From: Brasilonema angustatum HA4187-MV1
GTDB lineage: Bacteria > Cyanobacteriota > Cyanobacteriia > Cyanobacteriales > Nostocaceae
Direction: 5' to 3'
NCBI GenBank assembly: GCA_019359695.1
Contig: JAHHGV010000004.1
Span: 34,031 to 98,030, forward strand
DNA: 64,000 nucleotides
Made by a program: the position numbers and the translations under genes. Positions within the stretch are counted from its first letter, which is position 1; every line of letters starts with the position of its first letter. The notes under the pieces were generated by a model. The model was given only the letters and a program-made list of their open reading frames with translations, did not search any database and was not told the DNA's origin. Of the stretch, positions 54,590 to 63,947 are shown one piece after another.

Positions 54590-55699
54590 TTAATAGTGGC
54601 GTAAGTAACAATGACAGTCAGGTTTTTCAATAAGTGACTCTACCAAAGAATTCAGGACAGTCGCAGCTAACAAGCCACCTCCCAAAGTTCCTTCAATTGT
54701 AATAAAAGGCACGTTCGATTGCATCAATTGTCGCTTAGCAGCTGGAGCATGACTAAAGCCAATGGGCATACCAATGACTAGCGCTGGTTGAATTTCTTGG
54801 TTTTGGATGGCTTTACATACAGAAAGCAGCACACTAGGAGCATAGCCAATCACTAACACACAACCTGGGGAGACTTGCTGTAATTTTTCCTGCCATTGTT
54901 GATCCAGCCAAAATGCTTTTTCTGCTTCTGTGGCTGTCGTAATATGAGAGTTATCAATCAACGTTTCCACTGGACATCCCAAATGAGCTAACCTCGTTGT
55001 ATCCAACGCAGCAGCTACCGTTGGAATATCCGCAACTATCTGACAGCCGGATTTGAGGACTTCACGACTTGTGGCGATCGCCTTATCACTCAACCTCACA
55101 AACGACGCCAAACTGACATCGCCACAAGCTAAAACCAGGTTTGAGATCAGGTCTTGTTCAATTTCAGAACGCCTAGAAAGGTCAGGTAGCAGGCGTTCCA
55201 ACGATTCAGTAAAAGCTTCTGGGTGAGCATGAACTTCAGCATCCAACCCATCCCAGAGTTTTTCTAGTCCGCCGAGTCCTGTTTGAGTATCTACCTCCAG
55301 TAGCTTGAGTTGTGCTAAAACTTCAGCTTGGATGATTTCACAATCGCGATCGCGCCCCAGTAACCCTTCTAATGCAGATGCTGTTTGCCGTAGTTGAGAA
55401 ATTTGCTGTATGACTGCGCGATATTGTAGCTGCAGTTGCGTCATCAAGTTAGCAGTTGTGTCTTGTTGTGGTTCCACTTCCAGTATTTGGCGGATGTGGT
55501 TGAGTTGAAACCCTTGCTGCTTGAGTGCGACGATGCGTTGTAATCTGAGTACATCGTTGTCAGTATAGAGGCGGTAGTTACTGGGCGATCGCACTGGTTG
55601 AGGAAGTAACCCCAATTCATGATAGTGGCGAACCATGCGCGGAGTCATCCCGCCTCCCACTGCTTGGGTAAATTCTTTGATAGCAAGGAGTTTAGTCAT
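54590..55699 (-). CDS. coaR: CoaR-type cobalt-responsive MerR regulator
   Basis: A 369-residue fusion. Residues 1-75 are a MerR-type DNA-binding domain (TPRMVRHYHELGLLPQP, then SNYRLYTDNDVLRLQ). Residues about 160-355 are related to precorrin-8X methylmutase (CbiC/CobH; SRRSEIEQDLI, DIPTVAAALD, GMPIGFSHAPAAKRQL). The C-terminus ends with a Cys-His-Cys motif (residues 362-364, PDCHCYLRHY), which in Synechocystis CoaR is needed for cobalt sensing. Known CoaR activates the cobalt exporter CoaT; no coaT is in the window. The exact start is the ATG giving MTKLLAIKEF. Confidence 0.88.
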   Translation of the reverse strand: MTKLLAIKEFTQAVGGGMTPRMVRHYHELGLLPQPVRSPSNYRLYTDNDVLRLQRIVALKQQGFQLNHIRQILEVEPQQDTTANLMTQLQLQYRAVIQQISQLRQTASALEGLLGRDRDCEIIQAEVLAQLKLLEVDTQTGLGGLEKLWDGLDAEVHAHPEAFTESLERLLPDLSRRSEIEQDLISNLVLACGDVSLASFVRLSDKAIATSREVLKSGCQIVADIPTVAAALDTTRLAHLGCPVETLIDNSHITTATEAEKAFWLDQQWQEKLQQVSPGCVLVIGYAPSVLLSVCKAIQNQEIQPALVIGMPIGFSHAPAAKRQLMQSNVPFITIEGTLGGGLLAATVLNSLVESLIEKPDCHCYLRHY

Positions 55700-55891
55700 T
55701 GAAGTTTTGTTAAATAAAAGCAGTGAACTAAATTTGAACTAAATACAAAAAAAATTGACACTCCTCATGCCTACAAGCATATGGTGTTTCTTTAATTCGT
55801 AGCGGGTGGCGTGCCGCCCGTGGGATGCTCCTAAAGCGATAACGCAAAATGAAATCTAAGATGGAATTGATATTGTGTGAGGGAATGCTCA

Positions 55892-58213
55892 ATGAAAATT
55901 TTGGTAGTAGAGGATGATGAACGAACCAATGCAATTCTGACAGAAGCGCTCACTGCTCATAACTATATAGTTAATACGGTGGTTGATGGTCAAACAGGTC
56001 TACAACTTGTACAAAACTTTGAATATGACCTCATTTTATTGGATATCATGTTACCTGGGTTAGATGGCATTAGTGTTTGTCGTCAACTGCGTCAAGAGCG
56101 CTATCAAATACCAATTATGCTACTGACTGCAAAAGACAATAGCCTTGATAAAGTTATGGGCTTAAATGCAGGTGCAGATGATTACATGGTTAAGCCCTTT
56201 AATGTGTCAGAACTGATCGCTCGTATCCGCGCCTTGTTGCGACGACCCAAAAGTGCCACACTGACTTTTGTACTGAGTTGGGGAAACCTACAATTTGACA
56301 CTAGCAAAAGTTTAGTAACTTGTGATCAAAAGCCCCTACGTCTAACAGTAAAAGAATATCAGTTACTAGAGCTTTTCTTGCGGAATCCACACCGGATTTT
56401 TAGCAAAAGTGCAATTGTAGAAAATCTGTGGTCTGATGCAGAACATCCAGCAGAGGATGTTGTTAGAACTCATATCAAGGGACTTCGGCAGAAGTTAAAA
56501 GCAGGTGGAGTGATCGCAGATTTTCTTGAGACAGTTTATGGTTTGGGGTATCGACTTAAGTCCCCACCTGGAAGTGAGCAATCTACAGATGCAATATCAT
56601 CTTCACAGTCAATTGAAACCAGCAAAAAGCAAGCTCAAACTGAAATAGTGGAATCGCTTGCTAAACTCTGGGAACGATTTAAGGATAGCTTTATTGATGA
56701 AGTAGAATCTATATTGCAAGCGATAACTGCTTTGGAAGCAGGTATTCTCGAACCTGAAGTACAACAAAAAGCAAAGCATAAAGCCCACAAATTAGCAGGA
56801 GCATTGGGATCTTTCGGTTTTCATGAAGGTTCAAGTTTGGCAAGGGAAATTGAGCAATTGCTCTCAGTCACAAATTTAGATCGCCTTCAAACAGAACAAT
56901 TATCAAAACTGGTGAATTTATTGCAACAGGAGTTACAGAAGCCGCCAGTTTTGCCGACTTCTACTGCTGTCTGTTTTGCGCAACATGGTCTGATACTAGT
57001 GATTGATGATGATCCAGCACTGGCAGAGCGAATTCGGCTTGAAGCAGCTGCGTGGGGTTTTCAAGTAGAAGTTGCCCCCAGTTTGGCTGCTGCGAGTGAG
57101 GCAATGACAAACAATCTTCCTGATGTCATCCTACTCGACCTTACGTTTGCTGAACCTGCCGAAAGTGGACTGACTTTCTTAGCCCAACTGAGAAACCAGC
57201 ACTTAGAGATTCCAGTTATAGTTTTAACAGGACGAAATAGTTTAGCTGACAGGTTAGAAGCCGCTTGTTTAGGGAGTCATGCTTTTATACACAAATCAGT
57301 CTGTTCTAGTGAAATACTGAGGGCAGTCACTCAGGTACTCAATCATGCTCAAACGGCCCAAGCTAAAGTCATGATTGTAGATGATGATCCCAAACTGCTA
57401 GAGAGTTTGTCTGCATTACTTGAACCGTGGGGGCTTCATCTCACAACCCTTGCAGACCCGCAACAATTTTGGCAAGTACTGGAAGCCTCAGTTCCAGATT
57501 TACTGATTTTAGATGTAAAAATGCCTGACATTAACGGGGTTGAACTTTGTCAGGTGGTACGCAATGATCCTCAGTGGAGTCAGTTGCCCGTACTTTTTTT
57601 GTCCGCTTGTCATGATGCCCAAACAATGCATCAGGTATTTATAGCAGGTGCAGATGATTATATCCAAAAGCCGATTGTAGGACCAGAACTGATTGCCCGT
57701 ATTTTCAATCGGTTAGAGCGAACCAAAATCCACCGGGATTTGGCACAAATAGATCCGCTCACGAGTCTAACAAATCGGCAAAAGTCTATTCAACAGCTAA
57801 CAAGTTTGTTGTATCTGGCAGAACGTCATCATCAACCTTTTTGTTTTATGCTGTTGAGTTTAGACAACTTCAAACTGGTCAATAATCAATACGGTTATGA
57901 TTCCGGAGATATGGTTCTTAGCCAATTCGGAAAACTCTTAAAGCAGTCCTTCCAGAGTGGAGATGTTATATCTCGTTGGGGCGGTAAAGAGTTTGTTATT
58001 GGTTTATACGGTGTGAAGCGAGAACAAGGTCTCAAGTTGCTGCTAAGGTTCAAAAAAATCTGGAATCAGCAGGAGTTTACTGATACTAATAATCAGATTT
58101 TTCGTGCCAGTTGTAGCGCTGGAATAGCACAGTATCCAAATGATGGTGCTGACCTAAAAGAACTTTATCGCGCCGCTGATGCTACACTGTTTCAAGGCAA
58201 AATTCTAGAATGA
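55892..58213 (+). CDS. multi-REC response regulator with HPt and GGDEF-like domain
   Basis: A 773-residue phosphorelay hub. Order: REC (1-115, LLDIMLPG), OmpR-type winged helix (about 125-222, VVRTHIKGLRQKLK), HPt (about 250-350, AHKLAGALGSFG with the phospho-His), a second REC (about 370-490, LLDLTF), a third REC (about 495-615, LILDVKMPD), and a GGDEF-like domain (about 630-770). The GGDEF signature is WGGKEF, with Lys in place of the usual Asp or Glu, so diguanylate cyclase activity is doubtful. The ATG at 55892 follows GAGGGAAT. It is followed by a sensor kinase and a single-REC gene, forming one cluster. Confidence 0.9.
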   Translation: MKILVVEDDERTNAILTEALTAHNYIVNTVVDGQTGLQLVQNFEYDLILLDIMLPGLDGISVCRQLRQERYQIPIMLLTAKDNSLDKVMGLNAGADDYMVKPFNVSELIARIRALLRRPKSATLTFVLSWGNLQFDTSKSLVTCDQKPLRLTVKEYQLLELFLRNPHRIFSKSAIVENLWSDAEHPAEDVVRTHIKGLRQKLKAGGVIADFLETVYGLGYRLKSPPGSEQSTDAISSSQSIETSKKQAQTEIVESLAKLWERFKDSFIDEVESILQAITALEAGILEPEVQQKAKHKAHKLAGALGSFGFHEGSSLAREIEQLLSVTNLDRLQTEQLSKLVNLLQQELQKPPVLPTSTAVCFAQHGLILVIDDDPALAERIRLEAAAWGFQVEVAPSLAAASEAMTNNLPDVILLDLTFAEPAESGLTFLAQLRNQHLEIPVIVLTGRNSLADRLEAACLGSHAFIHKSVCSSEILRAVTQVLNHAQTAQAKVMIVDDDPKLLESLSALLEPWGLHLTTLADPQQFWQVLEASVPDLLILDVKMPDINGVELCQVVRNDPQWSQLPVLFLSACHDAQTMHQVFIAGADDYIQKPIVGPELIARIFNRLERTKIHRDLAQIDPLTSLTNRQKSIQQLTSLLYLAERHHQPFCFMLLSLDNFKLVNNQYGYDSGDMVLSQFGKLLKQSFQSGDVISRWGGKEFVIGLYGVKREQGLKLLLRFKKIWNQQEFTDTNNQIFRASCSAGIAQYPNDGADLKELYRAADATLFQGKILE

Positions 58214-58361
58214 AATCGAGCATTCAAGATAGAGTTATTTATAGCAAAATCAATAGAAAATAGAAAAAGGAAAACATGGGAAATGTCATGAATCCTAATT
58301 CTTTTTTACGAATGTAAGCGTCTGCTCTTGTAGAATTTTTAACTAACAAATATTGAATTCG

Positions 58362-61061
58362 ATGAAGCACCGCTTTCAACATAAGTTTATTACCACTGGA
58401 TTTGGATTGGTATTGCCAACGTTTGTCGGTGTTGGTTGGAGTTTTCAGAATACACCGCAGGCATTGTTTTTAAGTATTAAGCAATCTGCCATTCAATCTC
58501 GCATCATTTTTATCTTTGCGTTAGTTGGCTTCAGCCTAAGTCTGGTACTTGTGTGCTCAATGTGTTATTTCTTAAATCGCCAGATAACTGAGCGTCAGCA
58601 CGCAGAACAGGCACTACGGGAAAGTGAGCAACGGTTTCAGTTCTTAACTGAGGCGACTTTTGAAGGCATTATTATCCATGAGATGGGAAAGATTATTGAT
58701 GCCAACCAATCCTTTGCTAAGTTGTTCGGTTACGAAACTCAGGAAGTTATTGGTATGTCGGCAAAGGATTTTTTAACACCTGAATCTTTAGCACTGGTCA
58801 TGAAAAATATTGCGTCTGGTTATGATTCACCATATGAAGTCACTGGTGTCAAGAAAAATGGAACAACTTTCCCATTAGAAGTGGTTGGGAAAAACAGTAT
58901 CTATCAGGATCGCAAGGTGCGGATGGCTGTAGGGCGCGATATAACAAAGCGTAAGCAAGCCGAAGGGCGTTTGAAAGCCCGTGAGCATCAGCAAGCAGTT
59001 GTTGCTCAGCTGGTGGGTCAGCAGGCATTAGCTGGTGTAGCCGTATCTACGTTAATGAATGAAGCAGTGACTCTTGTTGCTCAAAACCTTGAAGTTGAGT
59101 ATTGCAAAATTTTTGAACTTCTGCCGGATGGACAAGCATTTCTTCTACGGGCTGGAATCGGCTGGCAAGAAGGCTTGGTAAATCACGTCACCGTCGGCAC
59201 TGATTTAGATTCCCAGGCAGGATACACACTCCTTTCTCAGGAGCCAGTAATTGTAGAAGATTTGCGCCAAGAAACACGATTTCGCGGATCAGCACTCCTG
59301 CATAACCATGGTGTCGTGAGTGGTATGACCGTCGTTATTCATGGAATTGATCAACCATTTGGTGTTTTAGGTGCTGACACAACAAGACGACGCACCTTTA
59401 CTGAAGATGATACTAACTTTCTCCAAGCCGTTGCTAATGTGCTAAGTACAGCCATTGAGCGAAAAAAGACAGAAGAGAAACTGCAACAAGCCCATGATAA
59501 GCTGGAAATAGAAGTTGCACTGCGAACAGCCGAATTAAGCAAGATAAACCAACAACTACAAACAGAACTCAGCGAGCACAAACGAACAGAAGCTCTTCTA
59601 CAAGAAAGCGAAGAACGCTTTCGTAGTGCGTTTGAAAATGCGGCTATTGGAAAGGCTTTGGTCGCAATAGATGGACGTTGGTTGCGGGTCAATCGTTCTT
59701 TATGTGAAATTGTCGGCTATTGCGAAGCTGAATTGCTAGCCACAACCTTCCAAGCAATTACCCATCCAGATGACTTAGATATCGATTTGGACTATGTACG
59801 CCAAGTGCTCAGTGACAAAATTCGTTACTACGAGATGGAAAAGCGGTATTTCCATAAGCAAGGACACATAGTCTGGATTTTGTTAAGTGGATCGCTGGTT
59901 CGTGATACTGAGGGCAAACCACTTTACTTTATTGCTCAAATTCAAGATATCACCCGACGCAAACAAGCAGAGCTGGCGTTGCGAGACAGCGAAAGACGAT
60001 TCCGAGCTATTTTTGACCAAACGTTTCAATTCATTGGGTTACTCAAGCCAGATGGTACGCTTTTAGAAGCAAATCAGACCGCTCTAGATTTTAGTGGCAT
60101 TAGTCATACAGATATTGTTGATCGTCCTTTTTGGGAAGCGCGGTGGTGGACGATTTCAACCAAAACCCAGAATCAATTAAAGGAGGCGATCGCCCGTGCT
60201 GCGACAGGTGAATTTGTGCGTTATGAAGTGGATGTGTTAGGACGAGGAGACACTGTTGCAACGATTGATTTTTCCCTCAAACCTGTTGTGGATGAGACGA
60301 GAAATGTCATTTTATTGATTCCAGAAGGTCGGGATATTAGTGAACGCAAGCGAGTAGAAAAAATGAAAAACGAGTTTATCTCGGTCGTTAGCCACGAGTT
60401 GCGAACACCCCTGAGTTCTATTCGGGGATCGTTAGGGTTACTCGCCTCTCGACGACTCGATAGCCAGCCTCAGAAGCAAGAGCGAATGTTAGAAATTGCG
60501 GTAGCTGAAACCGAACGCTTAACACGTTTGGTCAATGACATTCTAGATTTAGAACGACTGGAGTCAGGTAAAATTGTTTTAGAGAAAACCTCATGTGACA
60601 CGGCAACCCTCATGTTGCAATCAGTAGAAGTTCTACGACTGCTTGCTGAGGAATCCAAAATTACGCTTAACATTTCTCCCCTATCTGTTCAAGTCTGGGC
60701 TGATTCTGATCGCATCATTCAAGTACTCGTAAATATACTTGGTAACGCTGTCAAGTTTTCACCTGCGGGAAGTACTGTTTGGTTGAGTGCAGAACTGTCT
60801 CAAAACCCAATACTCAACACCCCTCAAGTCTTGTTTCAAGTAAAAGACCAGGGAAGGGGTATTCCAACAGATAAGCTAGAAAGTATCTTTAGACGATTCC
60901 AGCAAGTCGATGCTTCAGATTCTCGAAGTAAGGGAGGAACAGGTTTAGGATTAGCGATTTGCCGGAGTATAGTAAAGCAGCACGGCGGGCAAATCTGGGT
61001 CCAAAGCGTTTTGGGACAAGGCAGTACTTTCTACTTTACCTTACCAGTTCTACCAAAGTAG
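58362..61061 (+). CDS. membrane sensor histidine kinase with PAS-GAF-PAS-PAS input
   Basis: An 899-residue protein. Two N-terminal hydrophobic segments (about 12-30 and 48-70, separated by a short loop) anchor it. Then come PAS (about 85-200), GAF (about 215-370, EDLRQETRFRGSALL), a coiled coil, PAS (about 420-540) and PAS (about 545-660). The HisKA domain has FISVVSHELRTPLSSIRG (phospho-His), and the HATPase has VLVNILGNAVKFSP, VKDQGRGIP and GGTGLGLAI. It lies between the multi-REC regulator and a single-REC protein. The ATG at 58362 is preferred to a TTG three codons earlier. Confidence 0.9.
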   Translation: MKHRFQHKFITTGFGLVLPTFVGVGWSFQNTPQALFLSIKQSAIQSRIIFIFALVGFSLSLVLVCSMCYFLNRQITERQHAEQALRESEQRFQFLTEATFEGIIIHEMGKIIDANQSFAKLFGYETQEVIGMSAKDFLTPESLALVMKNIASGYDSPYEVTGVKKNGTTFPLEVVGKNSIYQDRKVRMAVGRDITKRKQAEGRLKAREHQQAVVAQLVGQQALAGVAVSTLMNEAVTLVAQNLEVEYCKIFELLPDGQAFLLRAGIGWQEGLVNHVTVGTDLDSQAGYTLLSQEPVIVEDLRQETRFRGSALLHNHGVVSGMTVVIHGIDQPFGVLGADTTRRRTFTEDDTNFLQAVANVLSTAIERKKTEEKLQQAHDKLEIEVALRTAELSKINQQLQTELSEHKRTEALLQESEERFRSAFENAAIGKALVAIDGRWLRVNRSLCEIVGYCEAELLATTFQAITHPDDLDIDLDYVRQVLSDKIRYYEMEKRYFHKQGHIVWILLSGSLVRDTEGKPLYFIAQIQDITRRKQAELALRDSERRFRAIFDQTFQFIGLLKPDGTLLEANQTALDFSGISHTDIVDRPFWEARWWTISTKTQNQLKEAIARAATGEFVRYEVDVLGRGDTVATIDFSLKPVVDETRNVILLIPEGRDISERKRVEKMKNEFISVVSHELRTPLSSIRGSLGLLASRRLDSQPQKQERMLEIAVAETERLTRLVNDILDLERLESGKIVLEKTSCDTATLMLQSVEVLRLLAEESKITLNISPLSVQVWADSDRIIQVLVNILGNAVKFSPAGSTVWLSAELSQNPILNTPQVLFQVKDQGRGIPTDKLESIFRRFQQVDASDSRSKGGTGLGLAICRSIVKQHGGQIWVQSVLGQGSTFYFTLPVLPK

Positions 61062-61109
61062 AATAAACTGTCATGTTGGTTACGAATACTCAAGAAACTC
61101 ATTGAAATC

Positions 61110-61478
61110 ATGTCAAGGCGAATTTTACTGATAGATGATGAAGAACGTCTGAGCGAGGTGGTTCAAACTTGTTTAGAAATTATGGGTGACTGGGAAGTTC
61201 TGAGTGCAGGAACAGCAAAAGAAGGCTTGCTCAAAGCAAAAACAGAACATCCGGATGCGATTCTACTCGATGTGATGATGCCTGATATGGATGGTATCAC
61301 TCTATTTCGTCATTTGCAGCAGAACCGTGCAACTCAATTGATTCCAGTCATTTTGCTGACAGCTAAAATGCAACCCGTTGATCAGGCTCAATTTGCTCAA
61401 CTAGGGGTGGCTGGAGTGATAGCCAAGCCTTTTGACGCTTTGACATTGGCAGAACAAGTGGCTGAATTACTCAATTAA
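61110..61478 (+). CDS. single-domain response regulator
   Basis: A 122-residue stand-alone REC domain. The acidic pair is IDDEER, the phospho-Asp is in AILLDVMMPDMDG (near residue 55), and the LLTAK and VIAKPFD strands complete the site. With no output domain, it probably shuttles phosphate between the neighbouring kinase and the HPt domain of the regulator at 55892, or signals by protein contact. It starts 48 bp after the kinase. Confidence 0.9.
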   Translation: MSRRILLIDDEERLSEVVQTCLEIMGDWEVLSAGTAKEGLLKAKTEHPDAILLDVMMPDMDGITLFRHLQQNRATQLIPVILLTAKMQPVDQAQFAQLGVAGVIAKPFDALTLAEQVAELLN

Positions 61479-61542
61479 ACAAAGAAGTTCTCAGGAAGAG
61501 CCTGGGCCGTCACCGGGTTTCCCGACTTGGGGCGACTGCCGT

Positions 61543-61800
61543 TCAGGAGTGATAATACTGTAACATTAAGAACTGAAGTAAATTATCTTGCGCTCTCTTC
61601 AGACTGTGCTTGTTGTACTTTTTTGCTTTTTCTAAATCTCCCAAGTAAAAGTAAGCCTCTGCTAAAGACCGCAGACAAGTCGCTTCTCCTTGGGGATAAC
61701 ATAACCGACGAGCACTGTACCAACCCTGTCGGTAAATGTAGATTGCAGCTTTTATCCAACCTTGAGACATATAAATGTCTCCCAGACCGTTACATAAATC
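61543..61800 (-). pseudogene. TPR-protein fragment, right of IS607
   Basis: The minus-strand frame, open from 61800, reads LCNGLGDIYMSQGW, then ATCLRSLAEAYFYLGDLEKA and a charged tail. It covers two TPR-like units. No start codon precedes the frame. Together with the piece at 63765-63875 it looks like one TPR gene interrupted by the IS607 element. Confidence 0.6.
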
Positions 61801-61980
61801 CTAATCAAACCTAGTCAACACCTATCAAAGCTATTCACTGGGTTTGAGTTTCGTTTACTTCCTGCTTCATTCTGGCAACGTCGGCGTTAACCAGTCCACA
61901 GGCTCAAACGGTCTAACTGACCGCGTTCTTCAAATTGACGGTTCGACTCCGCTCACCGTCAACCTTGAGCGAAGCCGAAA
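61801..61980 (-). ncRNA. probable TnpB guide (omega/re) RNA region
   Basis: In IS200/605 and IS607 elements the guide RNA overlaps the 3' end of tnpB and runs to the element end. Here the tnpB end and the following 110 bp contain several pairing segments (GGTTGACGGTGAGCGG; GGTCAGTTAGACC). The boundaries are inferred from known systems, not seen. Confidence 0.35.
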
Positions 61981-63046
61981 GGTTGATTGCTGCGTTCAAA
62001 TCACGGTCAATAACAAAGCCACAATGACCGCATTCAAACACTCGCTCATTCAAAGTGAGCGTTTCCTTTTTGGTTCGGCAGTTGGAGCATGTCTTGGAAC
62101 TTGGAAACCATCGGTCAACTACAACAAGCTTTGAACCGTACAGTTCGCACTTGTAGGTTAACTGACGACGGAACTCAAAAAACGACATATCAGCGATAGA
62201 TGCAGCTAGCTTATGATTAGTCAACATTCCTGACACATTGAGGTTTTCAATCACTATCGTGCCGTGGTTCTTGGCTAACAGTGTTGTAAGTTTGTGTAAC
62301 GTGTCCTTGCGGATGTTGGCAATTTTTCTGTGCAGCCTAGCTATCTGCATCTGAGCTTTTTTCCAGTTAGCAGAACCAATGATTTTATGGCGATTCAACC
62401 ATTGCATTCTGCTTAGCTTGGATTCATTTTTTTTGTAGGATTTTGCGCCAGTGACCACCTCACCAGTAGAAAGTGTGGCTAGTGCTTTAACGCCGAGGTC
62501 AACTCCTACAACGCCTGCGTGGTTTAATTCTTGAGTGTCTACTTCAAAGCGGAATGAGATGAACCATCTATCAGCTTGACGGGAAATTGTTGCAGATTTG
62601 GTTGATACTTGAGGTAGACGTTCATAAGTTTTGAGAACTCCAATCACTGGTACTTGAATTTTGTTGTTGCCGCAAATCTTCACTGTACCTTCAAGTGTGA
62701 AAGAATCACGTCTACCTTTTTTCTTAAATTTTGGAACACCAGCAGTTTTATTAAAACAACGCTTCCACGATTCGCGTAACGCCATCAAAGCTTGCTGTGG
62801 GGTGGATTTGCTGACTTCGTAGTACCATTCGTTCTCGCTTTTTACCAATGCTACTAACCATTTGTGCAAGTCAATAGCACTAGGAAATTTAATTTTGGAA
62901 TCAGGATTAATCTTGTTGTGATCCAAAATTTGCTTGGTCAGTCCAAGTCCCCAATTCCAAGCATGACGAGCCACACCACAATGCTTCATTAATGCTGTAC
63001 GCTGTTGATTGTTCAGTTTCAACTCAGTCTTGAAACCCAGCAACAC
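61913..63046 (-). CDS. tnpB: TnpB, RNA-guided nuclease of IS607
   Basis: A 377-residue TnpB, the transposon-encoded ancestor of Cas12, which cuts DNA guided by an RNA from the element end. The RuvC residues are Asp183 (GVDLGVKALA), Glu267 (TIVIENLNVSG) and the Asp pair 347/349 (DRDLNAAINL). The zinc ribbon has Cys320 and Cys323 (CSNC) and Cys339 and Cys342 (CGHC). The length is normal and no frame break is seen, so it may be active. It starts at the last base of tnpA. Confidence 0.92.
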   Translation of the reverse strand: MLLGFKTELKLNNQQRTALMKHCGVARHAWNWGLGLTKQILDHNKINPDSKIKFPSAIDLHKWLVALVKSENEWYYEVSKSTPQQALMALRESWKRCFNKTAGVPKFKKKGRRDSFTLEGTVKICGNNKIQVPVIGVLKTYERLPQVSTKSATISRQADRWFISFRFEVDTQELNHAGVVGVDLGVKALATLSTGEVVTGAKSYKKNESKLSRMQWLNRHKIIGSANWKKAQMQIARLHRKIANIRKDTLHKLTTLLAKNHGTIVIENLNVSGMLTNHKLAASIADMSFFEFRRQLTYKCELYGSKLVVVDRWFPSSKTCSNCRTKKETLTLNERVFECGHCGFVIDRDLNAAINLSASLKVDGERSRTVNLKNAVS

Positions 63047-63687
63047 TACGATACCTCCTTAACTACTTGACTCATACCATCAATCAACTTCTTGTTTTTC
63101 TTGCTTCTAGAACCATACAAACGAGCGCTAAACACTGTTATGAGTTCAATCATGTCTTGAACTAGCTCTTGTTCAAAAGGTATCTCTTCGTTACTTTTGT
63201 TGATAATGACTACTTCAGTCTCAAACTCTTCACACATAGCAAACACCAACTCAGCACCGAATCTTAGCAGTCTGTCCTTATGGCTTAGTACCAGTCTGGC
63301 GACATCACCTTGCATGATACGTTTAAGCAATTTCTGCAATCCTTTTTTCTGGTAATTCAAACCACTTCCTAAATCTTGAATGGTTTCAAACTGCCAGCCA
63401 TTAGCAGAACTGAAAGCTTCCAATACCTGAGCTTGCCGTACTAAATCTTCTTTTTGGTCGTGGCTTGAAACTCTGGCGTAATTAATGGTTATACGCTCAT
63501 CTAGCTGTTTTAAGTCTCGTGGTGTAATACGTTTAATGTCTGCTAAGTAAAATCTTCTTTGATTGGAAGGTGAGCGCTCTGAACGAATCTTTCCTGAGTC
63601 TGCCCACCTCCTTAAAGTTATGACTGAAACGCCAAGTTCTTTTGCGGCGTCCCCAATACTCATTGTCATTTCTGGAATGTTCGTCAT
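63046..63687 (-). CDS. tnpA: IS607 TnpA serine recombinase
   Basis: A 213-residue transposase. An N-terminal MerR-like helix-turn-helix (IGDAAKELGVSVITLRRWADSG) binds the ends. The serine recombinase domain follows, with INYARVSSHDQKEDL (catalytic Ser about 74) and VLSHKDRLLRFG. This domain order, with the DNA-binding part first, is characteristic of IS607. The start may be this ATG or the one eight codons later (MSIGDAA). Confidence 0.92.
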   Translation of the reverse strand: MTNIPEMTMSIGDAAKELGVSVITLRRWADSGKIRSERSPSNQRRFYLADIKRITPRDLKQLDERITINYARVSSHDQKEDLVRQAQVLEAFSSANGWQFETIQDLGSGLNYQKKGLQKLLKRIMQGDVARLVLSHKDRLLRFGAELVFAMCEEFETEVVIINKSNEEIPFEQELVQDMIELITVFSARLYGSRSKKNKKLIDGMSQVVKEVS

Positions 63688-63764
63688 TGTAGTTATCTAC
63701 TCGAAACTACAATCTATTATCTACTCATTTTGGAAGAAATGAAAAGAGATGATAAGGAATTAAG

Positions 63765-63875
63765 TTACAGTATCCAACCCTTCATATTTTGGACTTGTAA
63801 TTCACCAGCGCCTATCTCCTTGGCAATTCTCCAACTCAGGTTGTAGTACTTTGTCGCCTCAGCGATATTGTTCAT
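63765..63875 (-). pseudogene. TPR-protein fragment, left of IS607
   Basis: A minus-strand frame of 36 codons reads NNIAEATKYYNLSWRIAKEI and a helix ending GWIL before a stop. It is one TPR-like unit. Joined to the frame at 61800 across the IS607 element, the two would make consecutive TPRs. In-frame upstream stops show that it is itself truncated. Confidence 0.5.
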
Positions 63876-63947
63876 ATAGGATTCCTATTTGATTTTTGAA
63901 AAAAAAGCGAGAGAATACGGAGGGGTGTACAAGTGTAAGAGCAGACA

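Larger units (their letters stand above)
61801..63764 (-). mobile_element. IS607-family insertion sequence
   Basis: The element carries tnpA (serine recombinase) and tnpB, overlapping by one base. The limits given are the widest possible, set by the flanking TPR pieces. IS607 elements lack long inverted ends and make no target duplication, so the exact ends cannot be fixed by eye. Both genes look intact. Confidence 0.75.

Noticed and set aside
61940..61972. A GGTTCGACTCC segment resembling a tRNA T-loop
   Set aside because: It lies in the 3' end of tnpB on the opposite strand and no acceptor or anticodon arm can be drawn.
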